Positions 62,125-64,000 of a DNA stretch of 64,000 bases are shown here, one piece after another. Below the pieces are notes generated by a model that was not told where the DNA came from, searched no databases, and worked only from the letters and a program-made list of their open reading frames with translations. Each line of letters starts with the position of its first letter. Positions within the stretch are counted from its first letter, which is position 1. Made by a program: the position numbers and the translations under genes. Location: NCBI RefSeq assembly GCF_000717995.1, contig NZ_JODM01000034.1, positions 12,466 through 76,465 of the forward strand, read 5' to 3'. This stretch comes from Streptomyces violaceorubidus (lineage in GTDB: Bacteria > Actinomycetota > Actinomycetes > Streptomycetales > Streptomycetaceae).

Positions 62125-62612
62125 GAGCGGCAGAGTGCCAGGATGCGCGCGGCCTCGGCCGGGTAGCGCGCCGTGAGGTCGGCGGCGTCGCCGTGCTCGT
62201 AGTCCCCGTAGGTGAACCCGGGTGCCATCGTGCAGCCGAAGAACGACCACTCGCCGCCGGCCACCACCCCGCCGCCCATCCAGGTCCCGGCGGGGACCGT
62301 GAACTGGACGTGCTGTCCACTGAGGACGTCCGGTCCCAGCACGGCCGTGCGGGCGCTGCCGTCCGGGGCGAGCAGCAGCAGCTCCAGCGGGTCGCCCAGG
62401 TAGAAGTGCCAGACCTCGTCGGTGGGCAGGCGGTGCAGGGCGGAGAAGTCGCCCGGCCGGGCGGTGAGCAGGGCCACGATGGCGGACCCGGCGGGGCGTC
62501 CGTCCGGGCGCTCGGGTCCCGCCCAGGTGCGCCGGAACAGGCCGCCCTCACGGGGGATGGGCTCCAGTGCGTAGTGCGCGATCAGGTCCTCGGCGGTCGG
62601 CGCGGAAGTCAC
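62121..62612 (-). CDS. Cupin family protein (DUF985 type)
   Basis: A 163-aa single-domain cupin. Typical strands are EGGLFRRTWAG, FSALHRLPTDEVWHFYLGDP, LLAPDGS, QFTVPAGTWMGGG and SFFGCTMAPGFTYGDYEHG. His residues in LHRLPTDEVWH are possible metal ligands. GTG 62612 overlaps the upstream acyltransferase stop as GTGA, and its own stop overlaps the SDR start. Function is unknown; the family resembles sugar-epimerase-like cupins. Confidence 0.85.
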   Translation of the reverse strand: MTSAPTAEDLIAHYALEPIPREGGLFRRTWAGPERPDGRPAGSAIVALLTARPGDFSALHRLPTDEVWHFYLGDPLELLLLAPDGSARTAVLGPDVLSGQHVQFTVPAGTWMGGGVVAGGEWSFFGCTMAPGFTYGDYEHGDAADLTARYPAEAARILALCRS

Positions 62613-63256
62613 CCGGCGAACGCTACCTCCCGGCGCAGGAATGCGAGTTGCGCCTTCTTCTCGGGCAGGTACACGTCCGGCAGGTCCACCTCGGGCAGGA
62701 CCACCGCGGGACCGGCGGTGAAGCCCTGCTTGAGGAAGCGGGCGATCGCCTTCTCGTTGTCCACGTCCGGGTCGACCACGATCCGGGTCCGGTCCAGGCC
62801 CAGCAGTACGTACGCCATGAGGGCGCCCGACAGCGCGGCGGTCCAGCCGGGGCGCGCGCCGCCGCTTCCGGCGGGCGCGAGGAGCAGGTGGACGCCGATG
62901 TCGCCCGGCTCGGTGGCGTAGCACTCGCTCACCCGGTCGGCCTCGGGGTCGTAGGTCTGGAACAGGGCGACCGGTTCGCCGTCCTTGACGACCAGGAAGG
63001 CGTGGTGGGTGTCGAGCGTGTCCATGTGCGCGTATATGTCGGCGACCTGTTGGCGCGTCAGGCCGTTCATGCCCCAGAAGGCGGCCCGCCCCTCGCTCAC
63101 CCAGCCGTGGATCACCGCGGCGTCCGCGGCGGGGTCCAGGGGGAGGATGCGGACGGTACCGAAGCCGTCGAGGTGCTGTTCGTGGACGGCGGCCCGGTCG
63201 GCGTACGGGGTCGTGTGCGGGGTCGTGTACGGGGCGTCCTGGCGGGGGTCAGTCAT
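62609..63256 (-). CDS. GNAT acyltransferase, AlcB/siderophore type
   Basis: A 215-aa GNAT enzyme of the AlcB/IucB-like branch. Recognisable are DAAVIHGWVSEGRAAFWGMN, HAFLVVKDGEPVALFQTYDP, DIGVHLLLAPAG and RIVVDPDVDNEKAIARFLKQ. These transfer acyl groups to hydroxylamines or amines in hydroxamate siderophores. No hydroxylase or NIS synthetase is near, so the actual acceptor is uncertain. It overlaps the penicillin-acylase-like gene by 8 bp and the cupin by 4 bp. Confidence 0.8.
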   Translation of the reverse strand: MTDPRQDAPYTTPHTTPYADRAAVHEQHLDGFGTVRILPLDPAADAAVIHGWVSEGRAAFWGMNGLTRQQVADIYAHMDTLDTHHAFLVVKDGEPVALFQTYDPEADRVSECYATEPGDIGVHLLLAPAGSGGARPGWTAALSGALMAYVLLGLDRTRIVVDPDVDNEKAIARFLKQGFTAGPAVVLPEVDLPDVYLPEKKAQLAFLRREVAFAG

Positions 63257-63915
63257 CGGTTTCCTTCGTGAGCCGGGTGAAGTCGGTGATCACCGGGGCG
63301 AGTTCACCGCGGAGCCACAGGGGCTGCTGGTCGCGGTGGTGGGGCGAACCGGGTACGCCGGAGGCTCCGTGGGGCACGACCCAGCGGCTGTTCTCGCGGT
63401 CGGCCAGGTCCCAGACGTACCGGGCGGCCGGGCCGCGTGCCGCGCGGTCGGTGAGGCCGGGCACGGCGGAGGTGCAGAGCACGCAGTCGTGGTCGCCGGA
63501 GAGGCGGGGTGCGTCCGCGGGACCGGTGGCGTCCGGCAGCGCCCGCCAGGGGGCCAGGCGGTGGGTGTCGCCCCAGGTGCCGGGCGGCGGCGCGGCGGCG
63601 ACCTCCTCCAGCGCGGCGCGGATCGTCGCGGCGCGGTCGATGCCGTACAGGTCGTCCGCGCGCAGGAGGTGTTCGAGGGCGTACGCGACCCGCGGCACCA
63701 GCGCGAGCCACGGTTGCAGCACCTCGGGGTAGGCGGGGGGCAGGGACGCGGGGGCGAGTGCCGGGTGCGCCGCCAGTCTTCGTACGACCGCCGCACGCAG
63801 GGCCGCGTACGCCGCCGCGTCGGCGCTGTCGGCGTCCATCCGGCGGTCCCAGGCGAGGAGGCGGGCGGACAGGGCGGTGGCTTGGGGGGTGAGGGGGGTG
63901 AGGGTGCCTCTATGT
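63249..63915 (-). pseudogene. Penicillin acylase family protein, 5'-truncated by IS insertion
   Basis: Only the C-terminal roughly 215 residues of an Ntn-hydrolase of the penicillin acylase/AHL acylase family remain. The stretch LSARLLAWDRRMDADS is the usual beginning of the C-terminal helical region, and the end shows RYVWDLADRENSRWVVPHGA, SGVPGSPHHRDQQPLW, the family signature. An ATG at 63839 could start a remnant, but the reading frame stays open and family-like upstream to about 63910, where it meets the IS110-type transposase end. The signal peptide, the catalytic N-terminal Ser of the beta chain and most of the fold are missing, so it is inactive. Confidence 0.8.
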
Positions 63916-63921
63916 CTTTCG

Positions 63922-64000
63922 TCAAGCGAGCTGTGGGGTTCGGGGTTCGTAGAAGGTTCCGTCGCGGAGCATGGCGAACAGGACGCTGGTGCGGTGGCGG
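63922..64000 (-). mobile_element. IS110 family transposase, C-terminal end (runs off window)
   Basis: The last 25 codons read RHRTSVLFAMLRDGTFYEP and RTPQLA then stop (TGA at 63922-63924). The VLFAMLRDGTFY tail is typical of IS110/IS116/IS900-type DEDD transposases. The element truncates the penicillin-acylase-like gene. IS110 elements lack terminal inverted repeats, so its exact edge cannot be set here. Confidence 0.75.

Overview
This is a very GC-rich (about 70%+) chromosomal window with dense, short-gapped genes, frequent GTG starts and ATGA/GTGA overlaps. BldC, an Lsr2 paralog, a DUF3073 protein, valine dehydrogenase and a sporulation regulator carrying a TTA codon identify it as Streptomyces. 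As I recall it (not checked), most of the order, read backwards, matches the S. coelicolor SCO4067-SCO4115 core region, a few hundred kb from oriC. A perfect parS site fits that position.

Layout. 0.4-9.3 kb: an asparagine-synthetase-like protein divergent from the TTA-containing sporulation regulator, then L-2-hydroxyglutarate oxidase, trmB, a PrsW-type membrane protease and an aldo/keto reductase. 9.4-17.3 kb: an M23 cell-wall peptidase behind a c-di-AMP (ydaO) riboswitch, a SpoIIE-type phosphatase, tRNA-fMet, a RibD-like fusion enzyme, a Nudix/DUF4406 pair, DeoR and MerR regulators, and two paralogous small membrane proteins. 17.7-25.2 kb: tRNA-Lys, an APC permease, a DEAD-box helicase with an RGG-like repeat tail, a lipoprotein, a small zincin, a membrane phosphoesterase, and a tRNA-Glu/Asp/Phe cluster containing parS. 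25.2-34 kb: hrpA, a second tRNA-Asp followed by two decayed tRNA-derived tandem repeats, bldC, vdh and a DUF3073 gene.

34-56 kb is the purine region. purM, purF, purL, purQ, purS, purC and purD all lie on the minus strand in separate blocks, and only purSQL is an overlapping operon. Together they cover most of the steps from PRPP to SAICAR. Between them lie a META-domain lipoprotein, an MDMPI-like protein, a Uma2 nuclease, an Lsr2-like nucleoid protein, three tRNA-Gly genes, an ABC-2 exporter coupled to a two-component system, a dimethylformamidase-like protein and a catalytically dead M48-like membrane protein. dnaX and the 4.5S SRP RNA close the block.

56.5-64 kb looks accessory: tRNA-Ser, an aquaglyceroporin, a zinc alcohol/formaldehyde dehydrogenase, a CopC-CopD fusion, and a translationally coupled four-gene operon (penicillin-acylase-like, AlcB-like acyltransferase, cupin, SDR). 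The first gene of that operon is cut by an IS110-family element that runs off the right edge.
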